DNA from: an uncultured Pelagibacteraceae bacterium
Lineage (GTDB): Bacteria; Pseudomonadota; Alphaproteobacteria; Pelagibacterales; Pelagibacteraceae
Length of the DNA stretch: 64,000 nucleotides
Direction of reading: 5' to 3'
NCBI GenBank assembly: GCA_902558705.1
Contig: CACEEW010000001.1
Location: forward strand, 1-64,000
The notes beneath the pieces are model-generated. The model did not search any database and had not been told where the DNA came from. It saw nothing but the letters and a program-made list of their open reading frames with translations. Below are positions 8,500 to 17,067 of the stretch, piece after piece; positions within the stretch are counted from its first letter, which is position 1; every line of letters starts with the position of its first letter. The position numbers and the translations under genes are program-made.

Positions 8500-9498
8500 A
8501 TGGATCTATTAATATTAATTTCAAGTTTAATAATCGTAAATTCGGTATTTCATCTAAATATACAAAGATTAGGTAAGTTTATTAATATCTATGATAGTCC
8601 TGATGGGAAATTAAAGAAACATAGAATCAATACACCCCTTACAGGAGGTGTAATATTTTTTATTAATTTTTTATTTTTTCTTGTTCTGGATTTAATATTT
8701 CTCAATATTTTTGAAGATTTTAATAAAAGAGAATTATTTTCATTATTTTTTATTGTGAGCACTTTCTTTTTTTTAGGTTTGTACGATGATAAGTTTAAAA
8801 TGTCTGCATACTTAAGAATTGTATTAGCTTTATCAATTTGCTTAATTGTTATAACATTAAATAATGATTTAGTGATATCAACTTTTAAAATTTCTTTTTA
8901 TAAAAATCAAATTTTTTTAAACAATCTAAAAATGATATTTACCATATTTAGCATTGTTGCTTTCATCCATGCTTGCAACATGATGGATGGCATAAATTTA
9001 CAATTAACACTTTTTTATATTATTTTAGCAATTTATCTATTTTTAACATCATCTGTATTTGCCTATGTTTATATTTTTATAATTATTACTCTTTTTTCAA
9101 TTTTAATTTTAAATTTTAAAAAAAAAATTTTTCTTGGTGATTCTGGCGCTTATTGTATTGCCAGTATTTTGTCTTATTTTATTATTATTGAACATAATGT
9201 TTATGACAACATAAAATTTGCTGATGAAATTTTTTTAATGATGATATTACCTGGTTTTGAATTAATTAGATTGTCTATTCTAAGGTTGATTAAAGGAAAA
9301 AATATATTCGAAGGTGATCTAAATCACATACATCACATACTTATTCAAAAAAAAAATTCTTTATATCTAACTAATTTAATTACATCTTCTTTTCCTATAA
9401 TATCATTAATTGGGATTATTTATTTTCAAAATATGTATATTTTGATTTTTTTTATTCTACTAGTTTATTATTTAATTTTAATTTTTTTAAAACGTTAA
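8500..9498 (+). CDS. Polyprenyl-phosphate sugar-1-phosphate transferase (WecA/MraY family)
   Basis: An integral membrane enzyme of 332 residues that starts glycan assembly by moving a sugar-1-phosphate from a UDP-sugar to undecaprenyl phosphate. Conserved elements of the WecA group are present: KLKKHRINTPLTGG near residue 40, the Mg-binding DD pair in LYDDKFK (D96-D97), NMMDGIN (N160-G164), FLGDSGAY (D214), and the C-terminal FEGDLNHIHH cytoplasmic His motif. The start codon follows the stop of the ligase gene directly. It supplies the lipid-linked acceptor for the downstream WecG-like and other transferases. Confidence 0.85.
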   Translation: MDLLILISSLIIVNSVFHLNIQRLGKFINIYDSPDGKLKKHRINTPLTGGVIFFINFLFFLVLDLIFLNIFEDFNKRELFSLFFIVSTFFFLGLYDDKFKMSAYLRIVLALSICLIVITLNNDLVISTFKISFYKNQIFLNNLKMIFTIFSIVAFIHACNMMDGINLQLTLFYIILAIYLFLTSSVFAYVYIFIIITLFSILILNFKKKIFLGDSGAYCIASILSYFIIIEHNVYDNIKFADEIFLMMILPGFELIRLSILRLIKGKNIFEGDLNHIHHILIQKKNSLYLTNLITSSFPIISLIGIIYFQNMYILIFFILLVYYLILIFLKR

Positions 9499-9499
9499 A

Positions 9500-11755
9500 A
9501 TGATTAAAAACTATATTATTGGTAAAAGAAGTAATTTATCAAAAAATTTAAAAAAAATTATTCCCAATTCAATTCTAATATCATTAAAAGAAAAAAAAGA
9601 TGTTGAAAGATTACTAAAAGAAAAGAAGAGATATAATATTATTTTTAATAATTTTTATCCTGTCTCAAGATTAAATAAAATTTCTACAAATAACTTAGAT
9701 ACCTTTGTGAATGAAACTATCGCCATGTCAGCCTTTTTTCTAAAAAGATTAAATTATAGATTAGTCAATAAAATACTTTATACTAGTTCATCATCTGTTT
9801 ACGATTCTATTGAGAATACAAAATTTTCTAAAGATACTTTTAATAGGAAATTATATGCTTCATTAAAGTTGAGTAATGAAAAACTTTTTTTAAATACCGC
9901 AAATTTAAAAAAAGTACAATGTCATATCATTAGACTATTTAATTTATATGGTGGTGAGGATAATTTTTCGATTATACAAAAGATAGTTAATTGTCATTTG
10001 TACAAAAATAAATTTATATTATTTAATAATGGTGATGGAATAAGAGATTTTATTAATGTAGCAGATGTTTGTAATATTTATAAATCTATACTTAGAACAA
10101 AAATAAATCTACCTCATTATCTAGACCTAGGGTCTGGTTGTGGCACCTCAATTAGGTCAATTTTAGATTATACAAAATTTCCCCAAAAAAAAATAATTCA
10201 TAAAAAAACAAATTTTGATGAAACTTTTTCATCTATTGCAGATGTTGATTGGTTAAATAAAATAAATTTTAAAGGTAAATTTGACTCAGCACTTGAAACT
10301 TTTCTAAAAAAAAAAATTAAAAAAAGAATAACAGGGAGAATGATTAGATTTCAAAATGAAAAAAAGAATCGGATAGAAACCAACAATGAAGGAGTCGTAA
10401 TTTATGGTGCTGGAAATGCCGGAAAGCAAATTTATCATGAATTGATTAAAAATAAAGAAAATATCTTATTTTTTATTGATGATGATATTAATTTAAATAA
10501 TAATTCTTTTAATAATATAAAAATTATTTCTTATGATTATTTTAAGAAGATAAAAAAGTTTTATAGCATTAATAAGATAATTTTTTCTATTCCTTCAATT
10601 AAAGAACAAAAAGAAAAGATAATACTTAATAATTTAAAAAAGGATAATTTTGATGTTAGAGTGATACCAAGTAAAAAATTTTTAACATCAAGCATTTTAA
10701 GCTTGAATGATTTAAGGTTTTTAAATTTAGAACAATCTATTAACTTAGAAAATTTAAAATTTGATAGAATAGATTACTTTAATCATAAGAAAGTATTAGT
10801 GACAGGGGGAGCAGGCTCAATTGGTAGTGAAATTTGTAGACAATTAATCAGACAGAAATGTAAGAAAGTTTTTTGTTTAGATAATAATGAATATGGAATT
10901 TATAAGATCAGAGACTTAATTGATAAAACTAAAAAAATCGATATGATTTTAGGAGATGTTACTAATTATGATTTTTTGGTAAATTTTTTAAAAACGCATA
11001 AAGTAGATACAGTTATTCATTGTGCTGCATATAAACATGTAAATATTTTAGAAAATAATTTACAACAAGCTATTCAAAATAATACAATTGGAACCTACAA
11101 TTTATGTAAAGCATCTCTTGAGAATAATGCAGATTTTTTATTAATTTCAACGGATAAGGCTGTAGAACCTACTAGTGTATTAGGTTATTCAAAAAGAGCT
11201 GCTGAAAATGTTACTAGATATTTTTCTGCAAAAAACTCGAAGAAAATTGTAAATATTGTGAGATTTGGAAATGTTATAGGAAGCTCTGGTTCAGCAATAC
11301 CAAATTTTCTAAATCAGATTAATAATGATTTGCCAATTACAATAACCCACAAAAAGGCATCTAGATATTTTATGTCTATAAATCAGGCGTGTTATCTGGT
11401 TTTAAAGACATTTGATTTAAAAATTCGTAATAAAGTTTTTTTTCTTGAAATGGGAAAACCAATCTTTATTTATGATTTAGTTAAAAAATTAATTAACTTA
11501 AAAAAAAGAATTTTACCTAATTACAGCCCAATTATTAAAATGAGTGGTTTACAAAAAGGAGAAAAATTAAAAGAAGTTCTTTATTTTAGAAATAAAAAAA
11601 ATAAAACACAAAACAAAATGATTTATTACCTAAATGAAAAAGAAATTAATTCAGTTAAAATAGAATATTACTTAAAAAAAATTTTGCTGGGAATAAATAC
11701 CCTTTCAAATAAAAGTTTAAAAAATTTTATAATAAAAATTTCAGGTTTAAACTAA
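9500..11755 (+). CDS. Fusion: NAD-dependent epimerase + CapD/FlaA1-like nucleotide-sugar dehydratase
   Basis: A 751-residue protein with three parts. Residues 1-280 are an extended short-chain dehydrogenase/epimerase with a YASLK (YxxxK) active site and IRDFINVADVC, although its N-terminal glycine loop is poorly conserved. Residues about 298-425 form a CoA-binding-like Rossmann unit (VVIYGAGNAGKQIYHEL) as in CapD/PglF. Residues 432-751 are the dehydratase domain: VLVTGGAGSIGSEICRQL, STDKAVEPTSVLGYSK and GSSGSAIPNF. CapD/PglF proteins normally carry N-terminal membrane helices; here an epimerase domain takes that place. The product is probably a UDP-4-keto-6-deoxy-hexosamine or related sugar used by the neighbouring transferases. 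Confidence 0.8.
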   Translation: MIKNYIIGKRSNLSKNLKKIIPNSILISLKEKKDVERLLKEKKRYNIIFNNFYPVSRLNKISTNNLDTFVNETIAMSAFFLKRLNYRLVNKILYTSSSSVYDSIENTKFSKDTFNRKLYASLKLSNEKLFLNTANLKKVQCHIIRLFNLYGGEDNFSIIQKIVNCHLYKNKFILFNNGDGIRDFINVADVCNIYKSILRTKINLPHYLDLGSGCGTSIRSILDYTKFPQKKIIHKKTNFDETFSSIADVDWLNKINFKGKFDSALETFLKKKIKKRITGRMIRFQNEKKNRIETNNEGVVIYGAGNAGKQIYHELIKNKENILFFIDDDINLNNNSFNNIKIISYDYFKKIKKFYSINKIIFSIPSIKEQKEKIILNNLKKDNFDVRVIPSKKFLTSSILSLNDLRFLNLEQSINLENLKFDRIDYFNHKKVLVTGGAGSIGSEICRQLIRQKCKKVFCLDNNEYGIYKIRDLIDKTKKIDMILGDVTNYDFLVNFLKTHKVDTVIHCAAYKHVNILENNLQQAIQNNTIGTYNLCKASLENNADFLLISTDKAVEPTSVLGYSKRAAENVTRYFSAKNSKKIVNIVRFGNVIGSSGSAIPNFLNQINNDLPITITHKKASRYFMSINQACYLVLKTFDLKIRNKVFFLEMGKPIFIYDLVKKLINLKKRILPNYSPIIKMSGLQKGEKLKEVLYFRNKKNKTQNKMIYYLNEKEINSVKIEYYLKKILLGINTLSNKSLKNFIIKISGLN

Positions 11756-11762
11756 ATTATTG

Positions 11763-13514
11763 ATGAAAATTTTTCTTAATTTTTGGAAATTCTTAGATAA
11801 AAGAGAAAAAATTTCTTTCGCAACAATAATTTTTTTTTCAATCATTCAGGCCTTATTGGAATTAATAGGAATTGCTGCAGTAATTCCATTTGTAACATAC
11901 TTATTAAAACCAGACTCAATCGCAAATATTGGTTTTGTATCTGGATATATTGATTTAAAAGATATTTCTTCAAAACAAAATATAATATTAATTTTTTGTA
12001 TAGCTTTATTTTTAATTTTTCTTATTAAAAATTTGATAATTGTTTTCACAAACAATTTAACTTATAAATTTATTTACTTAATAAGATCTAAATTATATAA
12101 AGATCTTCTTAATAAAATACTTCATCAGAATTATCTATTTTTTGTAAAAAAAGGAATTTCAGAAATATTTAATATAACTTTTTCTGAAGTTACCAACTAT
12201 GCAGCAAATATAGTAAGACCAATTATAATTCTTATTACAGAATTTTTAATAACATTTTCAATAATTTTCTTAGTAATTCTCTCAGGATTTATAAAAGAAT
12301 TAATACTTATTATTCCAATAATTGTTTTAGCTGCATTAATTCTTAAAAAGATAAATAAATCTATTAAAAATTGGTCAAAATCTAGAATTTTTAATAATGA
12401 AAAGATCTTTAATTTAAATTTTAGTTTATTGAACGGTATAAAGGAAATACTAATTTACGGAAAAATAAAAAAAATTTTAAGTAATTTCAATAAGTCATTA
12501 AACTCTTTAGAAAAAATAGATGCTAAAAATGCTGTAGTTGTTACTATACCTAAAGTACTTTTAGAACAATTTATTATTTTAGTATTCATATTAATAATAT
12601 TATCAATGCATTATTCAGGAAAGAATAGTGATAATATAATAATAATTTTAAGTTTTTACTTAGCTGCAGCTTATAGACTTGTGCCATCTATTAATAAAAT
12701 TTTTGTTTCTTATCAACAAATAAAATTTGGAAAACCCTCTGTACCGCTGATTGAAGAATATTATAATTTAAAAAATAAAAGTATTTATAATGATGAATTT
12801 TACAATGAGAAAAATGAAGTAAATTTTAAGAAAGTTTCATTTAACAAAGAAATAAAACTTCAGGACATTTCTTTTTCTTTTTCAAAAAAAAATAAAATAT
12901 TAGATAATTTAAATTTTTCAATTAACAAATTTGATTTAGTAGGTATTTGTGGTGAAAGTGGATCTGGTAAATCTACTTTTGTAAATATACTTACAAGATT
13001 AATTGAACCTGATAATGGAAAATTATATATTGATAAAAAAAAGATTGAAAGTCTTGAAGATATAAGAAATTATCAAAACCTATTTAATATAACTTCGCAA
13101 GATAGCTTTTTATTAAACGGTACTATTAAAGAAAATATAATTTTTGGAAATGATTCAGAAGTGTCACTAGAAAAAATTGAAGATTCAATCAAGTTTGCAA
13201 GATTAGAAAAAATGATAAATGAATTACCAGATGGGATTGATACTGACATAGGTTTAACTTTTAAAAAACTATCTTCTGGACAAAAACAAAGAATTGCAAT
13301 TGCAAGAGCTTTTTATTTAGATAAAGATATAATAATTTTTGATGAAGCTACAAATGCATTAGATGAAGAAAATGAGAGAAAAATTATGGAAAATCTAAGT
13401 AAACTTAAAAATAAAAAAACTGTAATCATAATATCTCATGATAGAAAAAATTTAGAAATATGCGATAAAGTATTTGAATTTCAAAATAGAACATTAAAAC
13501 ATATAAAACTATAA
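11763..13514 (+). CDS. ABC exporter, fused membrane and ATPase domains (possible glycolipid flippase)
   Basis: A half-transporter of 583 residues: six hydrophobic helices in residues 1-310, then an ATPase with Walker A GESGSGKST (from residue 397), a Q-loop in TSQDSFLL, the signature LSSGQKQR (from about residue 503), Walker B IIIFDEATNALD and a switch His in ISHD. It acts as a dimer in the inner membrane. Located between the initiating transferase genes and later glycosyltransferase genes with no Wzx in view, it may flip the lipid-linked oligosaccharide as PglK does; MsbA-like lipid export is an alternative. An in-frame TTG one codon earlier (11760) is possible, but the ATG at 11763 is preferred. 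Confidence 0.85.
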   Translation: MKIFLNFWKFLDKREKISFATIIFFSIIQALLELIGIAAVIPFVTYLLKPDSIANIGFVSGYIDLKDISSKQNIILIFCIALFLIFLIKNLIIVFTNNLTYKFIYLIRSKLYKDLLNKILHQNYLFFVKKGISEIFNITFSEVTNYAANIVRPIIILITEFLITFSIIFLVILSGFIKELILIIPIIVLAALILKKINKSIKNWSKSRIFNNEKIFNLNFSLLNGIKEILIYGKIKKILSNFNKSLNSLEKIDAKNAVVVTIPKVLLEQFIILVFILIILSMHYSGKNSDNIIIILSFYLAAAYRLVPSINKIFVSYQQIKFGKPSVPLIEEYYNLKNKSIYNDEFYNEKNEVNFKKVSFNKEIKLQDISFSFSKKNKILDNLNFSINKFDLVGICGESGSGKSTFVNILTRLIEPDNGKLYIDKKKIESLEDIRNYQNLFNITSQDSFLLNGTIKENIIFGNDSEVSLEKIEDSIKFARLEKMINELPDGIDTDIGLTFKKLSSGQKQRIAIARAFYLDKDIIIFDEATNALDEENERKIMENLSKLKNKKTVIIISHDRKNLEICDKVFEFQNRTLKHIKL

Positions 13515-13522
13515 ATTTTATA

Positions 13523-14533
13523 ATGATTAAGAATAAGAAAATTTTAATTGTAGGAGCAGGCGGTTTTATTGGAGGTCATTTAGTTAAAAGACTAATGGAC
13601 GATGGAAATTTTATTGTAGCTACTGATATCAAACCAAAAGAGTATTGGTTTCAAGAATTTGAAAATGTAGAAAATCATTTTTCAATGGATATGAAGGATA
13701 TAAGTAATTGTAGAAAAGTTACCAAAAATATTGATTATGTATTTAATATGGCCTGCAATATGGGAGGAATGGGCTTTATTGAAAATAATAAAGCTGAATG
13801 TATGCAGTCTGTGTTGATTAATACTAATTTGTTAATTTCATGTAAAGAAGATGGGATTAAAAAATATTTTTTTTCATCAAGCGCATGTGCATATAATAAA
13901 TCCAAACAACAAGAAGTTTTTATAGAAGGATTGAAAGAGGAAGATGCCTATCCAGCTGATCCAGAGGATGGATATGGATGGGAAAAATTATTTAGTGAAC
14001 GTATGTGTAGACATTTTATGGAAGATTATGGTTTGCAGGTTAGAGTAGCTAGATATCATAATATTTACGGTCCTTATGGGACTTATGATGGAGGTAGAGA
14101 AAAAGCTCCAGCCGCATTGTGTAGAAAAGTTATAAAAGCAAAAAGAAATAATGAAAACAAGATTGAGGTTTGGGGAGATGGTAAACAAACAAGAACATTT
14201 TTATATATTGACGATTGTATAGAGGGAACACTCAGACTATTTGAGTCCGATTATTTTGACCCGGTTAATATAGGAAGTGATGAACAGGTTTCCATAAATC
14301 AAATGATCGAAATAATTAGCGATATTTCAGGAATTAAAAAATTAGAAAGAGTATATCAATTAGATAAGCCAAAAGGTGTTAGAGGCAGATCTAGTAATAA
14401 TGATTTAGTTAAAAAAGTTTTAAATTGGAGTTTTAAGATGAAATTAAAAGAAGGTCTTAAAAAAACATATGATTGGATTAGTACTGAAACAAATAAGCAT
14501 GGTTCGAATTTAAGTAGATTTACAAAATCTTAA
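13523..14533 (+). CDS. GDP-mannose 3,5-epimerase-like SDR epimerase
   Basis: An extended SDR enzyme of 336 residues. It has the NAD loop IVGAGGFIGGHL, a YGWEK active site (Y151, K155), and three stretches typical of GDP-mannose 3,5-epimerases: NMGGMGFIENNKAE, GGREKAPAALCRK and GDGKQTRTFLYIDDC. The known family converts GDP-D-mannose to GDP-L-galactose/GDP-L-gulose, best known from plant ascorbate synthesis; in bacteria such genes feed surface polysaccharides. No GDP-mannose-forming genes are in the window, so the donor would be made elsewhere. It sits 8 bases after the ABC exporter gene in the same operon. Confidence 0.8.
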   Translation: MIKNKKILIVGAGGFIGGHLVKRLMDDGNFIVATDIKPKEYWFQEFENVENHFSMDMKDISNCRKVTKNIDYVFNMACNMGGMGFIENNKAECMQSVLINTNLLISCKEDGIKKYFFSSSACAYNKSKQQEVFIEGLKEEDAYPADPEDGYGWEKLFSERMCRHFMEDYGLQVRVARYHNIYGPYGTYDGGREKAPAALCRKVIKAKRNNENKIEVWGDGKQTRTFLYIDDCIEGTLRLFESDYFDPVNIGSDEQVSINQMIEIISDISGIKKLERVYQLDKPKGVRGRSSNNDLVKKVLNWSFKMKLKEGLKKTYDWISTETNKHGSNLSRFTKS

Positions 14534-14555
14534 ACTATATTTTAATTAATTATTA

Positions 14556-15287
14556 ATGATCAGCAAAATAATATTTAGAAAAATCAAATTTCATAACATC
14601 AATTTTAAAGATTTTAAAAAATATATTATCAAAAAGGGTTTATTTGTATTTCCAGCAGGACCAGCTTTAGCAAATATTAAAAAGTCTGATGGATATTATG
14701 AGTCAATCAAAAAAGCTGACTTTGTTTTTTTTGACAGTGGTTTATTTGTTTTGTTGCTAAAGACTTTCAAAAATATTAACGTTGATAAGTTTTCAGGTTA
14801 TAAATTTTTAAACTTGTTTTTTGACTACTTAAAGGAAAACAGAGACAAAAAAGTATTTTGTATTGATCCGAACTCAAAGTTTTCACGATCAAATAAAACA
14901 TTTTTAAGAAAGTTAGGTATTAAAAAGATATATAATTATTTGGCTCCACAGTATAACCCCTTAGATTTATCAGATAAAAAACTTTTAACTATACTCAAAA
15001 AAAAAAAACCTAATTTTATATTAATCAATATAGGTGGAGGTACTCAAGAAATTTTGGGACTATATTTAAAACAAAAATTAGGTTTTAAAACAACTATCCT
15101 ATGCACCGGTGGTGCAATTTCATTTTTTACAGGAGACCAGGCACCAATAAATAATTTTTCAGATAAATTTTACCTAGGCTGGTTAATTAGATTAATTTAC
15201 AACCCAATTGTTTTTTTTAAAAGATATGTATTTGGCCTAAGATTAATACCGATGGTGATTTTCAATAAAATTACAATTATCAATTAA
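14556..15287 (+). CDS. WecG/TagA/CpsF family glycosyltransferase
   Basis: A 243-residue transferase of the family that adds the second sugar (for example ManNAc or ManNAcA) to an undecaprenyl-diphosphate-linked first sugar. Family features include an early Asp segment (KKADFVFFDSGLFVLLL), the PQYNPLD segment, INIGGGTQEILG and the C-terminal LGWLIRLIYNP with aromatic and basic residues that lead it to the membrane. Together with the WecA-like enzyme encoded upstream it would form the first disaccharide. The gene crosses an A12 tract (14997-15008) in frame. Confidence 0.85.
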   Translation: MISKIIFRKIKFHNINFKDFKKYIIKKGLFVFPAGPALANIKKSDGYYESIKKADFVFFDSGLFVLLLKTFKNINVDKFSGYKFLNLFFDYLKENRDKKVFCIDPNSKFSRSNKTFLRKLGIKKIYNYLAPQYNPLDLSDKKLLTILKKKKPNFILINIGGGTQEILGLYLKQKLGFKTTILCTGGAISFFTGDQAPINNFSDKFYLGWLIRLIYNPIVFFKRYVFGLRLIPMVIFNKITIIN

Positions 15288-15314
15288 TGATATTATCAAT
15301 ATATGACTTACTTG

Positions 15315-15335
15315 AATTGTTTGGATAAAACAATT
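15315..15335. other. AT-rich 8-bp hairpin between wecG-like and GT-C-like genes
   Basis: A perfect inverted repeat (AATTGTTT at 15315-15322 and AAACAATT at 15328-15335, 5-base loop) in the 126-base gap 15288-15413. It lacks a U-tract, so it is not a standard terminator; it could slow RNA decay or be chance in AT-rich DNA. The rest of this gap holds a 15-codon ATG ORF (15365-15412) ending one base before the next start. Confidence 0.3.
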
Positions 15336-15413
15336 ACAGAATAAGTAATTTATATAAAATACATATGAAAAAAAAAATAGCCTTGATATTTAAAATTTTA
15401 AAGAAGCATTGAA

Positions 15414-15959
15414 ATGTTTTTTTTTCAATTATTTATTCTTTTAGTAAGTATAATATTAATATCTTTTTCAATATCAGGTAATGGATTAATAATTACAAGA
15501 AATTTAAAAAGAAATTTTTTTTTAGATTTTTTTTTTGGATTAATTGTCATATCACTTATAATAACTACCGTTCATTTTTTTTTTAAAATTAATATTATAA
15601 TAAGTTCTGTAATATTTCTATTAGGATTAATTTTGTTTTTAAAAAATATAAATTTGAATTTTTTAAAATATTTAGAAAAAAAAATGATTATTTACCCAAT
15701 CATTTTTTTGCTTTTATTGCCAATGCTGGTATCTCAAAAATATCACGAGGATTTTGGATATTATCATCTGCCTTACGTATTAGCATTTTTAGAGAATAAA
15801 ATAGTTTTTGGTTTTGCTAATATAGATAAGCCATATGTATTTAACTCCATTTGGTTAAATCTTAATTCGATATTTTTTTTTAAGAACAATAATTTTAACT
15901 TTCTTACGTTACCTAGTTTTTTGTTATTCATTTTTTTTTATTTTTTTTTCAATAAATAA
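15414..15959 (+). CDS. GT-C-like membrane glycosyltransferase, N-terminal part (frame-interrupted)
   Basis: The first 181 codons of what looks like one 549-residue polytopic membrane protein. It contains several hydrophobic helices and, after the third or fourth, the loop KYHEDFGYYHLPYVLAFLENK, which resembles the acidic first periplasmic loop of GT-C glycosyltransferases and related glycan-locus membrane proteins. The frame ends at a TAA (15957-15959) just after two adjacent T9 tracts (15931-15939 and 15941-15949), while the +1 frame continues straight into the second half. Removing one T gives a single frame of 1650 bases. Either the gene is broken, or slippage or phase variation restores it, or one tract has a base-calling error. 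Confidence 0.65.
   Translation: MFFFQLFILLVSIILISFSISGNGLIITRNLKRNFFLDFFFGLIVISLIITTVHFFFKINIIISSVIFLLGLILFLKNINLNFLKYLEKKMIIYPIIFLLLLPMLVSQKYHEDFGYYHLPYVLAFLENKIVFGFANIDKPYVFNSIWLNLNSIFFFKNNNFNFLTLPSFLLFIFFYFFFNK
15931..15949 (+). other. Two adjacent T9 tracts at the frame break in the GT-C-like gene
   Basis: Nine Ts at 15931-15939, one A, then nine Ts at 15941-15949; a third T9 lies at 15873-15881. The 0 frame stops at 15957 and the +1 frame is open from 15859 onward, so the correction of one base must fall between these points. Homopolymers of nine or more are known sites of RNA polymerase slippage and of replication slippage. Confidence 0.6.
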
Positions 15960-15960
15960 A

Positions 15961-17064
15961 CTATTTAAGAAAAACGAATTTAAAAGTAGCGACTACTATT
16001 TAATAATAACATTATTTTATTTTATAATTAAATTTACAAGAATCTCTGAGTTTGGAGTTGACCTACCTGCAATTATCTTTTCAATTTTAAGTATTTATTA
16101 TTTCATTAAATTTTTTGAGATCGATAAAATTTCAGAGAAAAAAATAATTTTTTATTATAATTTAGCTTTTTCAATATTTTCTGTATTGATAAAGTTTAGC
16201 ACAGGACCAATCATATTTTTAACGATTTATTTATTTGTTAAAAATTTTAAAGAATTAAAATCTTATATATTTGGTTATAGATTTTTAATAATTTATTTTT
16301 TTATAGTTATTTTTTTGATTCAACAATTTATTTATACAGGGTGTTTATTTTTTCCCTCTAGCCTGACTTGCTTAAATGTCAGCTGGTTTAATGTTGATTA
16401 TATTCATTTATCTAAACAAATTGAGTTAATAAATAAAAGTTATTCTATTGCAAAAGATATTTACCAACCTCAAGAATATCTTGAAAATTTTAATTGGTTT
16501 TCTTTTTGGTTAAAAAGAAATTATGTTGAAATTAGCGAACATTTGTTAACAATTATACTACCATCTTTAATTTTTATTTTTTTCTTAAAAAAAAAAACAA
16601 ATTCAAGATTTTTCATTAAAGAAAAAAAAATAATTTATTTTTTTCTTTTAATAAATTTATTTTTTTGGTTAAATTTTTCTCCAGTTTATAGATTTGGGGC
16701 ACATCTATTTATTACTTTATCATTTATTGTTCTTTTAGATTTATTTAATACCAGAATTTTTTCAAAAAAAATATTTATTATTTTTATTTCAATCTTTTTT
16801 ATATTTAATTTTTCAAAAAATTTAAAGAGAATATTTGAAAGTCCAGAAATTTTCTTGGGTATTCAAAAAATGAACAATAAGTATTTATTAAATGAATTGA
16901 GTAGTAATGAATATGTCAAAGTATATATTCCTCATATTGAAAAAAATAAAAAAAATGGTTGGCAGGGAAGACTTTGTTGGGACATTCCTTTTATATGTTC
17001 ATATAATAAAATTAAAATAGATAAAAAGTATGGATATTTGTTTATTAATAAATTAAATAATTAG
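15961..17064 (+). CDS. GT-C-like membrane glycosyltransferase, C-terminal part (frame-interrupted)
   Basis: The continuation of the membrane protein in the +1 frame. Codons from 15961 (LFKKNEFKSSDYY) join seamlessly to the longer open frame that is only seen with a TTG start at 16186, and no start or ribosome site is visible at either place, so independent translation is unlikely. It holds about six more hydrophobic helices, the segment TRISEFGVDLPA, and a C-terminal hydrophilic tail (KKNGWQGRLCWDIPFICSYNK). It lies 3 bases before a Dpm1-like GT2 gene; such pairs commonly make a polyprenyl-phosphate sugar and transfer it in the periplasm. Confidence 0.6.
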   Translation, partial: LFKKNEFKSSDYYLIITLFYFIIKFTRISEFGVDLPAIIFSILSIYYFIKFFEIDKISEKKIIFYYNLAFSIFSVLIKFSTGPIIFLTIYLFVKNFKELKSYIFGYRFLIIYFFIVIFLIQQFIYTGCLFFPSSLTCLNVSWFNVDYIHLSKQIELINKSYSIAKDIYQPQEYLENFNWFSFWLKRNYVEISEHLLTIILPSLIFIFFLKKKTNSRFFIKEKKIIYFFLLINLFFWLNFSPVYRFGAHLFITLSFIVLLDLFNTRIFSKKIFIIFISIFFIFNFSKNLKRIFESPEIFLGIQKMNNKYLLNELSSNEYVKVYIPHIEKNKKNGWQGRLCWDIPFICSYNKIKIDKKYGYLFINKLNN

Positions 17065-17067
17065 TCC

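Noticed and set aside
15365-15412. 15-codon ORF directly before the GT-C-like gene
   Set aside because: Too short and low in complexity to support; could be a leader peptide but nothing shows translation.
16186-17064. A separate membrane protein starting at 16186
   Set aside because: The codon is TTG without a ribosome site, and the frame continues upstream without stops to 15859, joining the first half across T9 tracts.
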